Assembly (NCBI GenBank): GCA_030523325.1
Contig: JAUNIS010000008.1
Location: 1 to 64,000, forward strand
Direction of reading: 5' to 3'
Length of the DNA: 64,000 nt
Source: Phascolarctobacterium sp.
GTDB lineage: Bacteria; Bacillota; Negativicutes; Acidaminococcales; Acidaminococcaceae
Below, piece after piece: positions 25,942-35,653 of the stretch. The first letter of the stretch is position 1. Each line of letters begins with the position of its first letter. The position numbers and the translations under genes are program-made. The notes under the pieces were generated by a model, which was not told the origin of the DNA, ran no database searches, and saw nothing but the letters and a program-made list of their open reading frames with translations.

Positions 25942-27531
25942 TTATCTTTTCAGTTTCGCGGGTTCGACGTTAATCTTGTAACCCTTGATATAGTTGCGAT
26001 GCAGCGCGGTGATTACTTGTTCAGCATATTCTTCTGGAACTTCTACGAAGGTAAATTTATCGTAAATACTAATTTGCCCAATTGTGCGAGCAGGAATATC
26101 TGCTTCAATCGCAATGGTAGAGATGATATCCTTTACCATGATTCTTTGGGCACGACCAACATTAACAAAAAGTCTTACCATACCTGGCTTAGCTCCAGTA
26201 TTGGAAAGATCCATACGTTCAGCATCTTCTTCCACCTTTGGAGCTTCCAGAGCCTTCTGACCTTCCTGCATAAGTTTAATTGCGGCAGCAGCCACGTCTT
26301 CTGCAGAATAATCGTCTAAAAGAGATTCGGCGATTGGCAGATAATCTTGGTAAGCATTTAACTCAAGAACTGTTTGCAATTTGCTGATAATTGTATCACG
26401 TTGACGTTCAATAACATTTGCTGCAGTCGGAAGTTGACGTCTTTGAATTTTTGTTTTAACAACACGTTCAATTAATTTTAATTGACGGAACTCACGGGGA
26501 GTAATGAAGGTCATAGCAATACCAGTGTTACCTGCACGCCCTGTACGACCGATTCTATGTACGTAGCTTTCAGGATCTTGCGGAATATCAAAGTTTACTA
26601 CGTGAGTAATATTTTCGATATCAAGACCACGAGCTGCTACGTCGGTGGCGATGAGTACATCAACAGCACCCTCGCGGAATTTTTTCATAACTCGATCACG
26701 TTGATTCTGAGAAAGATCCCCATGCAAACCCTCAGCCATGTAACCACGAGATGAAAGTGCGATACTTAAATCGTCAACGCCTTTTTTAGTACGGCAGAAA
26801 ATAATCAGCTTACCATCGATTTCCGTATCCATCAAACGACAAAGTCCTTCGATTTTATCCTTTGTTTCATAATAAACTTGTTCAATCAAAGGAACTGTTA
26901 ACTCTTCTTTAGTTACGCTAACATTTTTCGGAGCCTTCAAATATTTTTTCGTCAGGCTCAAAATCGGGCGAGGCATGGTTGCAGAGAAAAGAAGTGTTTG
27001 TCTCTCGTCAGGTATTGCCTTCATAATCTCTTCAATATCGTCAACAAAACCCATGTCCAGCATTTCGTCGGCTTCATCAAGAATTAAATGTTTAATATGA
27101 TCAAGCTTAATGGTGCCACGATTAATATGATCGATTAAACGACCCGGGGTACCAATAACTATTTGTATGCCAGACTTCAAAGCGCGGATTTGACGGTCAA
27201 TGGGTTGACCACCATAAACCGGGAGAGAACGAATTCTCTTCACACGACCAATATTACCGATTTCTTCGGCAACCTGGATAGCCAGCTCACGAGTCGGAGT
27301 AAGAATCAAAGCTTGAACGTGCTTAGATACTTCGATATTTTGAATAACTGGAATACCGAAGGCAGCAGTTTTACCAGTACCAGTTTGTGCTTGCCCAATG
27401 ACATCTTCTCCAGCTAAAACCAAAGGAATGGTTTCCGCTTGAATGGGAGACGGTTCTTCGAAACCCATTTCGCGAATTGCCATGACGATGCGTTTATCCA
27501 GTTCAAGATTACCAAAAAATTCTGTTTGCAT
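25942..27531 (-). CDS. DEAD-box RNA helicase with C-terminal DbpA-type RNA-binding domain
   Basis: 529 residues. Helicase motifs are AQTGTGKT (I), PTRELA (Ia), TPGRL (Ib), DEADEMLDMGF (II), SAT (III), ATDVAARGLDI (V) and HRIGRTGRAG (VI). Residues from about 450 form a DbpA/CsdA RRM-like domain (VRLFVNVGRAQRIMVKDII, KFTFVEVPEEYAEQVI), which guides the enzyme to structured RNA such as 23S rRNA. It is CshA/DeaD-like and probably acts in ribosome assembly or cold adaptation. The start at 27531 follows GGAGG; the in-frame extension to 27603 is unlikely to be coding. Confidence 0.95.
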   Translation of the reverse strand: MQTEFFGNLELDKRIVMAIREMGFEEPSPIQAETIPLVLAGEDVIGQAQTGTGKTAAFGIPVIQNIEVSKHVQALILTPTRELAIQVAEEIGNIGRVKRIRSLPVYGGQPIDRQIRALKSGIQIVIGTPGRLIDHINRGTIKLDHIKHLILDEADEMLDMGFVDDIEEIMKAIPDERQTLLFSATMPRPILSLTKKYLKAPKNVSVTKEELTVPLIEQVYYETKDKIEGLCRLMDTEIDGKLIIFCRTKKGVDDLSIALSSRGYMAEGLHGDLSQNQRDRVMKKFREGAVDVLIATDVAARGLDIENITHVVNFDIPQDPESYVHRIGRTGRAGNTGIAMTFITPREFRQLKLIERVVKTKIQRRQLPTAANVIERQRDTIISKLQTVLELNAYQDYLPIAESLLDDYSAEDVAAAAIKLMQEGQKALEAPKVEEDAERMDLSNTGAKPGMVRLFVNVGRAQRIMVKDIISTIAIEADIPARTIGQISIYDKFTFVEVPEEYAEQVITALHRNYIKGYKINVEPAKLKR

Positions 27532-27797
27532 TAATTTTATTTCCTCCAATTTATATGTATAACAGCACAACCTTTCACATATAAAGGATGCAAATATTAG
27601 CATCCCTCAGCACATATCAAGTTGTGAATTTCAAAACATATGTACTTAAATTTTCAAATCGCGAAAATTTTGTTAGTATTCCTTGCAAAATATATTATTA
27701 AGTCACAAGGTGCAATGCTCTTTAATTTTTCAATGCGTTTAAAAATTGCAGAACATATTTTCTTAATCAAAAAAATTACACAGCAAATTTTATCCTT

Positions 27798-27823
27798 CAT
27801 TGCTCATTGCACATTGCTAATTG
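27798..27823. repeat. Single AGCAATTAG-type repeat arm near the rimO stop
   Basis: Words of the same repeat family as at 10394 and 17328 (ATTGCTCATTGCACATTGC and so on), just downstream of the rimO stop. No inverted partner is seen in the 230-bp gap, so this is a solo or degraded copy. Confidence 0.5.
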
Positions 27824-27832
27824 AAATTGTTT

Positions 27833-29158
27833 TCAAACGATTTCCGCCACCATTTCGTAAGTGAAGCCTTGGACAATGCGTACGCGAACCATTTGCCCAA
27901 CCTCGAGACCTTGAGCATTTTCGATAAAGATGCTGCCATCAATATCGGGAGCCTCGTGCTGACTGCGGGCAATAGCTTTATCCGGTTCATCTTCCATAAA
28001 GCCTTCAACGATTACGTCAAGCTCTTTATCTTCTCTATCGCGATGAATTTCTTCAGAAATTTCTGCTTGCAGAGCCATAAGTTCATGAAAACGATCTTCT
28101 TTGATTTCAGGATCAATTTGGTTTGTCATTTTGCCGGCAACGGTATTCTCTTCTTGAGAATATTGGAAGACACCAGCATTCTCGAAACGTTGCTCAGCTA
28201 CAAAGTTTTTTAAGATTGCAAAATCTTCTTCAGTTTCTCCGGGGAAGCCAACGATAAAGGTAGTACGAATGGTAATATCAGGAATTTCCCTGCGTAGTTT
28301 TGCAAGAAGCTCTTCCACCTGAGCCTTAGTGTCATGACGGTTCATTCGCTTCAGCAAGCTATCCGAGGCATGCTGCAAGGGAATATCAATATATTTACAA
28401 ACCTTTTCGCAATCGCGAATGGCTGCAATCAACTCATCCGTAAAATTGTTAGGATATAAATACATAACGCGAATCCATTCAATGCCTTCTAAAGCATTTA
28501 AATCTCTCAAAAGCTGAGGCAATTTTAATTCGCCATATAAATCCTTGCCATAAAGAGTCGTATCCTGAGCCACGACGATCAATTCTTTAATGCCTGTATC
28601 CGCCAGAGCTTTTGCTTCAGCCATGACCTTTTCGTAGGGTTCTGATTTATAACGACCACGCAAGAAAGGAATTACACAATAAGAACAGAAATTATCGCAG
28701 CCTTCTGCAATTTTCAAATAAGCCATATAGCTGGGAGTTGTAAGCAGGCGTGGAGGCATTTTTACATTTAAACTTTGTGTACGTTTTAAATGTTTAACTC
28801 GCTCCCCTGCCATAACTCTATCAAGCACAAAAGCAATTTCCGGATAAGCTTCTGTACCCACAACAGCATCAACCTCGGGCATGCCCTCGAGAATTTCCTC
28901 AGAATAACGTTGGGACAAGCAACCAGTTACGATTAAATACTTGCAATTACCTGTTGTTTTATATTCGCCCATACTCAGAATCGTATTAATGGATTCTTCT
29001 TTGGCAGATTCAATAAAACCACATGTATTAACAATGATAATATCTGCTTCTTCGGGATTATTAGTGATTTCTAAATTTTTCTCCCGAATAATCCCTAACA
29101 TAACCTCAGAGTCAACTAAATTTTTGGGACAACCTAGGCTGACCATACCTAATTTCAT
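27833..29158 (-). CDS. rimO: Ribosomal protein S12 methylthiotransferase RimO
   Basis: A 441-residue radical SAM methylthiotransferase that modifies the conserved aspartate of ribosomal protein S12. The MTTase domain starts VSLGCPKNLVDSEVMLG, with Cys residues also in IIVNTCGFIESAKEES and VTGCLSQRY. The radical SAM motif is CDNFCSYC, and the C terminus ends in a TRAM domain. The MVSLGCPKN start separates RimO from MiaB. It follows the binding lipoprotein gene by 16 bp. Confidence 0.96.
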   Translation of the reverse strand: MKLGMVSLGCPKNLVDSEVMLGIIREKNLEITNNPEEADIIIVNTCGFIESAKEESINTILSMGEYKTTGNCKYLIVTGCLSQRYSEEILEGMPEVDAVVGTEAYPEIAFVLDRVMAGERVKHLKRTQSLNVKMPPRLLTTPSYMAYLKIAEGCDNFCSYCVIPFLRGRYKSEPYEKVMAEAKALADTGIKELIVVAQDTTLYGKDLYGELKLPQLLRDLNALEGIEWIRVMYLYPNNFTDELIAAIRDCEKVCKYIDIPLQHASDSLLKRMNRHDTKAQVEELLAKLRREIPDITIRTTFIVGFPGETEEDFAILKNFVAEQRFENAGVFQYSQEENTVAGKMTNQIDPEIKEDRFHELMALQAEISEEIHRDREDKELDVIVEGFMEDEPDKAIARSQHEAPDIDGSIFIENAQGLEVGQMVRVRIVQGFTYEMVAEIV

Positions 29159-29174
29159 TATAATTTTTCCTCCA

Positions 29175-30143
29175 TTATTTAGAGAATCTTACCATGTCGA
29201 GCCAACGATTTGTAAGATACTCTTGTTCCTTCCAAACCATATAAGAATTATTTAGCCACAATTTATTAGTGTCAGTTAATTTTCCTCCGTCATCGAAAAG
29301 AAATTCATAACCAGTAAGCATTTGTTGACTAAAGGTTTTCATATCAGGAGACGTCATCATCCATTCCATAAAGATGTGAGCCTTCTCTTCATTTGCACAA
29401 TCCTTGAAAAGACCCATGCAAAACAGATTAACAGGTGTCCCTTCCTCGGGACGCACGATATAAGCTGGAAATTTACTTTCCAAATATTTAAAAACAATAC
29501 TTTGCCTAGTGATGGAAATATCAGTATCCCCAACAGCCGTTTTACGAACAGTGGAAAAAGGAAAGTTCGTGTAATCACTGACAAATCTGTTTAAATTCCA
29601 GAGATAAGTAAGGGTTGTTTGTTCTCCCATATTGTCAGCCAAAGCCCCTAAAAAGTTTTGGCTACTAATATTGTTGGACAAATTTTCTATGCAAATGCGA
29701 GGATTAGGAATATTTTGCAAATCACTCCACTTCCTAATACTTTTTTGACCAATGGTACGCGCATAATTCTGGTTCACAAGAAAAACTGCAGGATCATAAA
29801 AAATACCATACCAATATCCTTCGCCATCACGAAAGCCTACAGGCAAGTCATTGCCCACGTCAAGCTTGGTAGTTTTAAGTTTGCTATCCATAACAAGACC
29901 GTTCAATGTCCTACGTTCTGCTAAAACAATGTCCGGTCTCGGGCCATCATCTTTGAGCTCATAAATAACCTTGATGAGGAATTTATCATCTCTAGATGAC
30001 TTCATGAAAGTACGAACCATTTCAAAGGTAAATTTGGGGTCCAATTCGCTATATAAAATTAAAGAGTTTTGACTTTTCTCACTGCCACAACCAAATACAG
30101 CTGCAGTTAAAATGAGCAGGAGCGAAATTAGTAGTTTTTTCAT
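29175..30143 (-). CDS. Periplasmic-binding-protein-like lipoprotein
   Basis: 322 residues with a lipoprotein signal (MKKLLISLLLILTAAVFGC, lipid Cys19). The mature part has a type-2 solute-binding look (SLILYSELDPKFTFEMVRTF, RDGEGYWYGIFYDPAVFLVN, GTPVNLFCMGLFKDCANEEK), similar to iron(III) or polyamine-type extracellular binding proteins. No ABC permease or ATPase is nearby; the neighbours are rimO and ygiQ. It may work with a distant transporter or have another envelope role. The ribosome site is weak. Confidence 0.75.
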   Translation of the reverse strand: MKKLLISLLLILTAAVFGCGSEKSQNSLILYSELDPKFTFEMVRTFMKSSRDDKFLIKVIYELKDDGPRPDIVLAERRTLNGLVMDSKLKTTKLDVGNDLPVGFRDGEGYWYGIFYDPAVFLVNQNYARTIGQKSIRKWSDLQNIPNPRICIENLSNNISSQNFLGALADNMGEQTTLTYLWNLNRFVSDYTNFPFSTVRKTAVGDTDISITRQSIVFKYLESKFPAYIVRPEEGTPVNLFCMGLFKDCANEEKAHIFMEWMMTSPDMKTFSQQMLTGYEFLFDDGGKLTDTNKLWLNNSYMVWKEQEYLTNRWLDMVRFSK

Positions 30144-30175
30144 AAAATTTACTGATTAATGCTAAACGTTAATTT

Positions 30176-32026
30176 TTACTTGCGTCGTTTCCTAGTATCA
30201 GCCGGTTTCTTGAAATCTTTCTGAGCTTGTTTACTGCTTCCGGGTTTCTGAATGAGGCATTTCTTTCCGTCACCAATGAGGTCAGTACGTCCTGCTTTGG
30301 TTAAGGCTTCAAGAACAAGCTTATAGTTACGCGGAGATTTGTATTGCATGAGTGCTCTTTGCATGGCTTTATCATGAGGATTACGAGCCACGAAAACAGC
30401 ATTGCCCGTGTTAGGGTCATATTCTGAATAATACATAGCCGTTGCAAGACTTCCAGGTGTCGGAATAAAATCCTGAACCTGTTCTGGTTGATGATGAATG
30501 TCACGTAAGAATTCGGCTAATTCGATTGCGTTGTTCAACGTGCAACCAGGATGAGAAGAAATAAAATAAGGAACCAAATATTGAGAAACACCAAGCTCCT
30601 TATTTTTTTCTGCAAAAAGCTTCATAAATTTTAAATACACATCCTTGCCCGGCTTCCCCATCTTACTAAGGACTTGAGGTGCAATGTGTTCGGGAGCAAT
30701 CTTCAAAAGACCGCTAATATGATAACGGCAGAGCTCATCTAAAAATTGATCGTTTTTATCCGCCATTAAATAATCGTAACGAATGCCAGAGCGAATGAAA
30801 ACTTTTTTAACACCAGGCAGTGCTCTGAGCTTTTGCAAAAGTTTTACATAAGCGCTGTGGTCCGCATCAATATTGGGACAGGGACTTGGAAAAAGACATT
30901 GTCTGTCCTTACAAGCTCCGTACTTTAATTGTTTTTGACAAGCTGCATGACGGAAATTAGCAGTAGGACCACCCACATCATGAATATAACCTTTAAAGCC
31001 AGGCAATTTTATTAATTGTTTGGCTTCTTTAATAATACTTTCATCACTGCGAGCTTGAATGATACGTCCTTGGTGAGCATGAATTGCGCAGAAAGCACAG
31101 GAACCAAAACATCCTCGGCTTGAGACAAGACTGAACTGAACCTCTTCGAGAGCAGCCACACCACCTAATGCGTCGTAACTGGGATGCCAAGCACGCATGT
31201 AATCTAAATTGTAAATCTCATCCATCTCTTCTTGGCTAAGTGGATAGGTAGATGGATTTTGAATGATGTATTTACCTGTTCCCTTTTGTACGACAACCTT
31301 GCCATAAAAAGGGTCCCCTTCCTTGCTTTGCAGCTTATACGCAAGAGCAAAATTTTTTTTGTTTTCCTTGATAGCTGCATAACTTGGAATCTCAACGTAT
31401 TCTTCGCTGGGTAATTCTTTTGATAAATAAGCAGTACCTCGAATATAATGCATATCCTCTAGGGATGCGCCACCAGCTAAGTAATCTGCAACTTCCCTGA
31501 TTTGTGTTTCACCCATGCCATAAATTAAAAGATCTGCATGAGAGTCTTCTAAAATTGAAGGACGAATTTTATTTTCCCAGTAGTCAAAATGCACGAAGCG
31601 TCTTAAAGACGCTTCGATGCCCCCAATCACAACTGGGAGCTCGGGCCAAAGTTTTTTCGCAAGGCTTGCATATACTGCAGTAGCATGGTCCGGTCGTTTA
31701 CCGACCGTCCCACCCGCAGTGTATTTGTCAACCTTGCGCTCAATCTTGCCCACTGTATAATGGCAAAGCATGCTGTCTAAGTTGCCCCCGCTTACAAGCA
31801 CTGCCAAACGCGGCTTACCAAGTACAGCTAAATCATCCGGTTTATTCCAAGCCGGTTGGCAGAGCATCCCTACCTTGTATCCTTGTGCTTCAAGCACTCG
31901 ACAAATAACAGCAGGACCAAAGCTTGGATGATCCACATAGGCATCACCACTTATGAATAAAAAATCTAATTCGTCCCAGCCTCGTGCAAGTATTTCTTCA
32001 CGGGTAATGGGCAAAAATTGTTTCAT
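30176..32026 (-). CDS. ygiQ: YgiQ family radical SAM protein
   Basis: 616 residues, the usual length. The N terminus has the family start PITREEILARGWDELDFLFI and SGDAYVDHPSFGPAVICRVL. A radical SAM motif, CFGSCAFCAIHAHQGR, follows near residue 315, and a further Cys-rich stretch (ACKDRQCLFPSPCPN) is also typical. The C terminus is basic (KKPADTRKRRK). The reaction is unknown. GGAG precedes the ATG at 32026. It lies between rodZ and the binding lipoprotein gene on the same strand. Confidence 0.93.
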   Translation of the reverse strand: MKQFLPITREEILARGWDELDFLFISGDAYVDHPSFGPAVICRVLEAQGYKVGMLCQPAWNKPDDLAVLGKPRLAVLVSGGNLDSMLCHYTVGKIERKVDKYTAGGTVGKRPDHATAVYASLAKKLWPELPVVIGGIEASLRRFVHFDYWENKIRPSILEDSHADLLIYGMGETQIREVADYLAGGASLEDMHYIRGTAYLSKELPSEEYVEIPSYAAIKENKKNFALAYKLQSKEGDPFYGKVVVQKGTGKYIIQNPSTYPLSQEEMDEIYNLDYMRAWHPSYDALGGVAALEEVQFSLVSSRGCFGSCAFCAIHAHQGRIIQARSDESIIKEAKQLIKLPGFKGYIHDVGGPTANFRHAACQKQLKYGACKDRQCLFPSPCPNIDADHSAYVKLLQKLRALPGVKKVFIRSGIRYDYLMADKNDQFLDELCRYHISGLLKIAPEHIAPQVLSKMGKPGKDVYLKFMKLFAEKNKELGVSQYLVPYFISSHPGCTLNNAIELAEFLRDIHHQPEQVQDFIPTPGSLATAMYYSEYDPNTGNAVFVARNPHDKAMQRALMQYKSPRNYKLVLEALTKAGRTDLIGDGKKCLIQKPGSSKQAQKDFKKPADTRKRRK

Positions 32027-32043
32027 AGGAAATCTCCAAAAAT

Positions 32044-32847
32044 TTATTTATCTTTAGCATACTCTAAGATATGAACGCCTGTGATACCTTCAAGAGCAAC
32101 TGCTTCACCATTAACAGAAACCTTGCAGGCACCCATGTTGCCAAATTTTAAACGAATTTTATCCTTGGCTTCGTATTTTTTCTTATCGCCTGCGTATAAC
32201 ATGATGGAAGCAAGCTCTCTACCATCACCGTAGGCCTCGAACCAACATTTATCGATAGCTTCGATTTCGACTACATAGCCATCAACCTGTACCTGAGGTT
32301 TTTCTGTAGCAGTTTTTTCAGGTTCCTTTTGCGTAACGGTTTCAGTTACTGCTTCCTTAGGCGTATTCATCCAAGTAATTACTTTAGGTACAGCAACATA
32401 GCCAATACCAAGAAGTGCTACAAGACCAACACTAGCTAAAACTACGGGCCAATTAACGTGAGGCATCTCCATGCGACCAGTACCACTGCCGATATCCCTC
32501 TGTGTTTTAAGTTGAATGTTCATGCGCACGTTTTCTGCTTCACGAATACCTTGGGTGGCCATCTCTCCGCGAGCTAGGCCTGTTTGAGATGCTCTGTATT
32601 GTTGAACGAGTTCGGGACCATTCAAGCCGAGGTAGTTACCATAGGTACGCATCATTCCTTTTAAAAATGTTTCACCAGGCAGCTTGTCATAATCATCAGC
32701 CTCGAGAGCCCTCAAATAAAGAGGTCGAATCTTTGTATCTTCTTCGGCTTGTTCAATGGAAATATTTTTCGCATTTCTTGCTCTGCGCAAAATTGTGCCA
32801 ATCGAAATTTCTTCTTGTTCTTGAATATCTAATTCTTTATCATCCAT
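32044..32847 (-). CDS. rodZ: RodZ-like cell-shape protein (HTH, one membrane helix, DUF4115)
   Basis: 267 residues. The N terminus is a RodZ-type HTH (IGTILRRARNAKNISIEQAE, IRPLYLRALEADDYDKLPGE, FLKGMMRTYGNYLGL). A single membrane helix follows near 133-150 (WPVVLASVGLVALLGIGYVA), then a Glu/Thr-rich linker and a C-terminal beta domain (DKCWFEAYGDGRELAS, KDKIRLKFGNMGACKVSVNG). RodZ links MreB to the wall machinery in rod-shaped cells. It begins 14 bp after ftsK, suggesting co-transcription. Confidence 0.9.
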   Translation of the reverse strand: MDDKELDIQEQEEISIGTILRRARNAKNISIEQAEEDTKIRPLYLRALEADDYDKLPGETFLKGMMRTYGNYLGLNGPELVQQYRASQTGLARGEMATQGIREAENVRMNIQLKTQRDIGSGTGRMEMPHVNWPVVLASVGLVALLGIGYVAVPKVITWMNTPKEAVTETVTQKEPEKTATEKPQVQVDGYVVEIEAIDKCWFEAYGDGRELASIMLYAGDKKKYEAKDKIRLKFGNMGACKVSVNGEAVALEGITGVHILEYAKDK

Positions 32848-32861
32848 TACATCATCTCCCT

Positions 32862-35639
32862 CTAGCGGTTCAAGAATCTTTCTTCAACCTCTTGTCGAGA
32901 CATAATTACCTCACGTGGCTTAGCGCCAACAGATTGACCGACAATGCCCAACTCCTCGAAGGTATCCACCAAACGAGCGGCACGTGTATAACCAATCCTA
33001 AATCTTCTTTGTAACATGGAGCTCGATACTTGTCCTGTATCTAGAACAAGTCTTAAGGCATCTTCAAAGAGAGCATCCTCTTCAGGACCAGCATTGCCCG
33101 CTTCCCCATTTTGTTCTTGGCTAGATGCTTTGTCCTTATCTTTATCGGAAGAAAGCTCAACCTTGGTAACCTCTTCGTTGTATTCGGTAGCAAGGCCTTG
33201 CTTCTTCACGAAATCAACGATTTTAGCAAGTTCTTCGTCAGTAACAAAGGCACCTTGCACGCGCATGGGTGTATTAACACCAACGGGTTTAAAGAGCATG
33301 TCACCTTTACCAAGAAGCTTTTCTGCCCCACTGCCATCCAAAATGGTGCGTGAGTCAGTTTGACTCGATACTGCGAAAGCAATACGCGAAGGAATATTGG
33401 CTTTTACAATACCGGTAATAACATCAACAGAAGGTCTTTGTGTTGCGAGAATCAAATGAATGCCGCAAGCACGGGCCTTTTGTGCTAAACGTAGGATTGC
33501 TTCTTCAACATCCACCTTAGCAACCATCATCAGGTCAGCTAATTCGTCGATGATGATAACGATATACGGAAGCTTTTCTACGTCTTCTTTTTTATTAAAG
33601 GCAGTGATTTCTCTAACATGGTTATCAGCAAAAAGCTGGTAACGTCTTTCCATTTCATTGACGCCCCAACGCAAAGCAGATGCTGCCTTCTTAGGATCGG
33701 TTACGACAGGAGTCAAGAGATGTGGAATACCATTATAGTTAGAAAGCTCTACAACCTTCGGGTCAACTAAGATCAATTTAACCTCTTCAGGGCTTGCCTT
33801 ATACAAGAGCCCAGCAATAATCGTATTAACGCACACAGATTTACCGGAACCTGTTGAACCTGCGATTAAGGTGTGCGGCATCTTGCCGAGGTCAGCACTA
33901 ATGATATCGCCAGAAATATTTTTGCCTAAACCAATTGCCAAACGAGAGGGATCTTTTTTAACAACATCAGTATCAACAACCTCACGAAAAGCAACCATAT
34001 CGTTTTTCAAGTTTGGTGCTTCAATACCCACTGCCGATTTACCAGGAATGGGTGCCTCTATACGTACGCCGCTTGCCGCAAGTCTTAAAGCAATGTCGTC
34101 TGCTAAATTAACAATGCTTGCTACCTTGACACCTGGAGCCGGTTCCAGTTCAAAACGAGTTACAGAGGGTCCACGCGTTACGTTGATAACTTTGGCACGA
34201 ACTTTAAAATCGGCCAAGGTTTTTTCCAACACGCCGCATTGTTCCTTAACTCCTTGTTCCCAACTAGCTCTATCGGCTCTTACAGGCGGATTCAAAAGAC
34301 TTACAGGAGGTTTAATGTATTTACTTTGAGGCTTTTGAGCTTCATCCCTCTTTGTTTCTTGAGCCTTAGCTTCTGCTTCACTTAAAACAGGGCCTGCAAT
34401 TTTATCGCCACTATCTTCGATAGTAATGCTAATATGCTTTTCGTTCTCATTAACTGGCTCGGATGTTTCCGGCTTAACTTCTTGTGCGATCGGAGTGCCA
34501 ACTGCAGAATTAACTTCAACAGGAGCAGTAACTTCAGTCTTAACCTCTTGCGCTTCAGGAATCACTTCTGTTTCAGTGTTTTGCGATTCGAAAATTTTCG
34601 GCTCGAGCTCCTGCTCATCTTTATAGAAGTTGTTAATCACCGAGTTACTATTAGAAAATGGACTTATTGTAAATATTTCCTCTTGAGCATTTGTTTTTAT
34701 AGTTCCCTCACCAGTAATATTTTGTTCCTGTGCGCCAGCTAAATCTTCATAGTGGATAATGCGTCCTTGAGAAATATTTTTCTTTTCATCCCACTTAGTG
34801 TGAGAATTTTTCGTACTAGGATTCTTTTCCCACTCGGGGATTTGCAGCGGATCGCTTTTAATTTCTTCTTTTACATCGTCGTAGGTTCCACTCTTACCAA
34901 AGTTTAAAACTTTTTTGTAAGCGGATTCTTTTTTGATGCCCTCGTTAAAGCTACCGAATTCACTGCTGTTATAAATATCTCGCGGGTCAAGTCCGTCCGA
35001 TGAACCGCTATTGGAACGTTCTCGTTTTTGATAAGTTGACTTTCTTTCACTTCTCCCAGGAGAATCCTCTTTATTCACATATGTTCCTTCGACATCATCA
35101 TCGTCATCAGAACCACCAAAGATTAAATCCTTAACCCATGTAAAGGCAACACCGAACAACCACAAGGGGATGAGCAAAATCAAGGAGATTAAGGTTAATA
35201 CAAAAATGATTATGCCAGCAGCACTCTCGCCAACAATAGCCCCTAAGCCTTTAACAAACATGTACCCGAAAAAACCGCCGCCCCTTTGACAAAGCTCCAA
35301 TGTGCTAACATCGTTTGGTGCAAATAATCTATGACAAGCTCCGAGCAGACATATTAAGAGCAGGCAAGAACCCCAAACAATTTTGTTAAAATAGCCAACT
35401 TTTTTTGCAAGTGCCATCTTAAAACCAAGAGCCAAGAGCATCAACGGCAAAATGAAAGCCAATTTACCAAAAAGCACTGCCTCTACTTTATAGAAAAGAC
35501 TCAGTGAGTCGACAAAAAAACTTGCAGTAAATAGACAGCCAAAAATTATAAGCACAATACCTACAATACGCCAGGTATTATTGGGCTTTACTTCTTCAAT
35601 ATTCTGTTCGATTTCTACTTCTTTTTTCTTTCTAGGCAA
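32862..35639 (-). CDS. ftsK: DNA translocase FtsK/SpoIIIE
   Basis: 925 residues. Four hydrophobic segments lie in the first 190 residues and anchor it at the septum. A long low-complexity linker rich in Glu, Lys and Ser follows. The motor (about 460-840) has Walker [14 protein letters not shown], Walker [14 protein letters not shown], and [20 protein letters not shown]. The C-terminal gamma winged helix ([20 protein letters not shown]) reads polar DNA motifs. It moves chromosome ends through the closing septum. It follows rnj by 14 bp and precedes rodZ. Confidence 0.96.
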   Translation of the reverse strand: MPRKKKEVEIEQNIEEVKPNNTWRIVGIVLIIFGCLFTASFFVDSLSLFYKVEAVLFGKLAFILPLMLLALGFKMALAKKVGYFNKIVWGSCLLLICLLGACHRLFAPNDVSTLELCQRGGGFFGYMFVKGLGAIVGESAAGIIIFVLTLISLILLIPLWLFGVAFTWVKDLIFGGSDDDDDVEGTYVNKEDSPGRSERKSTYQKRERSNSGSSDGLDPRDIYNSSEFGSFNEGIKKESAYKKVLNFGKSGTYDDVKEEIKSDPLQIPEWEKNPSTKNSHTKWDEKKNISQGRIIHYEDLAGAQEQNITGEGTIKTNAQEEIFTISPFSNSNSVINNFYKDEQELEPKIFESQNTETEVIPEAQEVKTEVTAPVEVNSAVGTPIAQEVKPETSEPVNENEKHISITIEDSGDKIAGPVLSEAEAKAQETKRDEAQKPQSKYIKPPVSLLNPPVRADRASWEQGVKEQCGVLEKTLADFKVRAKVINVTRGPSVTRFELEPAPGVKVASIVNLADDIALRLAASGVRIEAPIPGKSAVGIEAPNLKNDMVAFREVVDTDVVKKDPSRLAIGLGKNISGDIISADLGKMPHTLIAGSTGSGKSVCVNTIIAGLLYKASPEEVKLILVDPKVVELSNYNGIPHLLTPVVTDPKKAASALRWGVNEMERRYQLFADNHVREITAFNKKEDVEKLPYIVIIIDELADLMMVAKVDVEEAILRLAQKARACGIHLILATQRPSVDVITGIVKANIPSRIAFAVSSQTDSRTILDGSGAEKLLGKGDMLFKPVGVNTPMRVQGAFVTDEELAKIVDFVKKQGLATEYNEEVTKVELSSDKDKDKASSQEQNGEAGNAGPEEDALFEDALRLVLDTGQVSSSMLQRRFRIGYTRAARLVDTFEELGIVGQSVGAKPREVIMSRQEVEERFLNR

Positions 35640-35653
35640 AATTACACCTCAAA

